The position numbers and the translations under genes are program-made. A DNA stretch of 64,000 nt from Streptomyces formicae. Its GTDB lineage: Bacteria > Actinomycetota > Actinomycetes > Streptomycetales > Streptomycetaceae. This document shows, in pieces, positions 63,672-64,000 of the stretch. Numbering within the stretch: the first letter of the stretch is position 1; each line of letters begins with the position of its first letter. The stretch is taken from assembly GCF_002556545.1 (NCBI RefSeq), contig NZ_CP022685.1, positions 620,001 through 684,000 of the forward strand, written 5' to 3'. The notes under the pieces were generated by a model. That model had not been told where the DNA came from, searched no databases, and worked only from the letters and a program-made list of their open reading frames with translations.

Positions 63672-64000
63672 TCAGCTGCGGGAGGGGGCGTTCGCCGCAG
63701 TCACGTTGACGGCGGCCCACGCCTTGTCCACTGTCTTGTACTCGGTGCTGCTTGCGCCGCCGTAGAGGTCAGCGGCCGCCCTCAGCGTGGCGGTGCGGGC
63801 ATCATGAAAGTCAGTGGTGGAGACCATGTACCGGGTGAGTGCCCTGTAGAAGATCTGCGTCGCCTTGTCCCGACCGATACCGGTCACCGAAGAGCCGTCG
63901 CAGGTCGGCGAGTTGTAGGCCACTCCGTTGATGGTCTTCCTGCCGCTGCCCTCGGCCAGCAGGTAGTAGGCGTGCGAGGAGACGCCGGAACCTTTGTGGG
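63672..64000 (-). CDS. M4-family (thermolysin-like) metallopeptidase, C-terminal part (partial)
   Basis: The last 109 codons of a gene that continues beyond the right edge. GSGVSSHAYYLLAEGS and GIGRDKATQIFYRALTRYM are hallmarks of the thermolysin C-terminal domain, including the His that stabilises the transition state (SSHAYYLLAEG). The TTDFHDARTATLRAAADLYG segment is the conserved final helix pair. The zinc site HExxH lies outside the window. Streptomyces homologues are secreted neutral proteases. A strong terminator follows the stop. Confidence 0.88.
   Translation of the reverse strand, partial: HKGSGVSSHAYYLLAEGSGRKTINGVAYNSPTCDGSSVTGIGRDKATQIFYRALTRYMVSTTDFHDARTATLRAAADLYGGASSTEYKTVDKAWAAVNVTAANAPSRS

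Overview
The window reads as a Streptomyces chromosome segment. It has very high G+C, third positions almost all G or C, many GTG and a few TTG starts, twin-arginine exported proteins, a conservon (cvnABCD) signalling operon, and gene families typical of Streptomyces. From memory, the order xylA / xylB / ROK regulator / amidase / ThcA-type aldehyde dehydrogenase resembles an arm-proximal region of the S. coelicolor chromosome; I could not check this.

Bases 1-51,200 are dense, intact, ordinary-looking chromosome. In order: the end of a flavin/Fe-S oxidoreductase; a glycan-processing pair (GH109-type exported oxidoreductase and PNGase A-type amidase) meeting at a hairpin; an L,D-transpeptidase-like lipoprotein; four consecutive ABC exporter half-transporters forming two complementary asymmetric pairs; a DUF457 membrane hydrolase; a DUF3516 Ski2-like helicase; TesB; an AlkZ-like winged-helix protein; a TPR protein; a DUF6397-like protein; a solo roadblock gene beside an F420/PPOX enzyme; the conservon cvnA-B-C-D with an MHYT membrane protein upstream; a methyltransferase; a hydrolase/PadR divergent pair with a perfect operator palindrome; an MpaB-type oxygenase; two unknown genes; a 1,138-residue helical-repeat protein; a desaturase; an SNF2 helicase coupled to a SWIM protein; a phytase-like esterase; a septum-formation-like membrane protein; the xylose locus (xylA divergent from xylB-ROK regulator); an acetamidase/formamidase; an amidase; and a GAF regulator next to an aldehyde dehydrogenase.

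From about 51,300 the character changes to accessory, partly decayed DNA. A tyrosine integrase/excisionase pair is followed by a membrane winged-helix protein, an N-terminally truncated MFS transporter and a small secreted protein. Next comes a tightly overlapping five-frame operon: a 47-residue peptide, a 26-residue peptide, a NUDIX hydrolase, a one-chain ABC exporter and a frameshifted FxLD-type methyltransferase. The methyltransferase runs into a broken fragment of 1-deoxyxylulose-5-phosphate synthase. A low-G+C island then carries one intact GlxA-like regulator. It is followed by Rhs, IS5-like and IS110-like remnants, and finally the 3' end of an M4 metallopeptidase running off the right edge.

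The most unusual items are (1) the tandem pair of split-site ABC exporters, in which each partner lacks exactly the ATPase motifs the other retains, and (2) the coupled peptide / NUDIX / ABC / methyltransferase operon, which looks like a peptide natural-product locus whose last gene has decayed.
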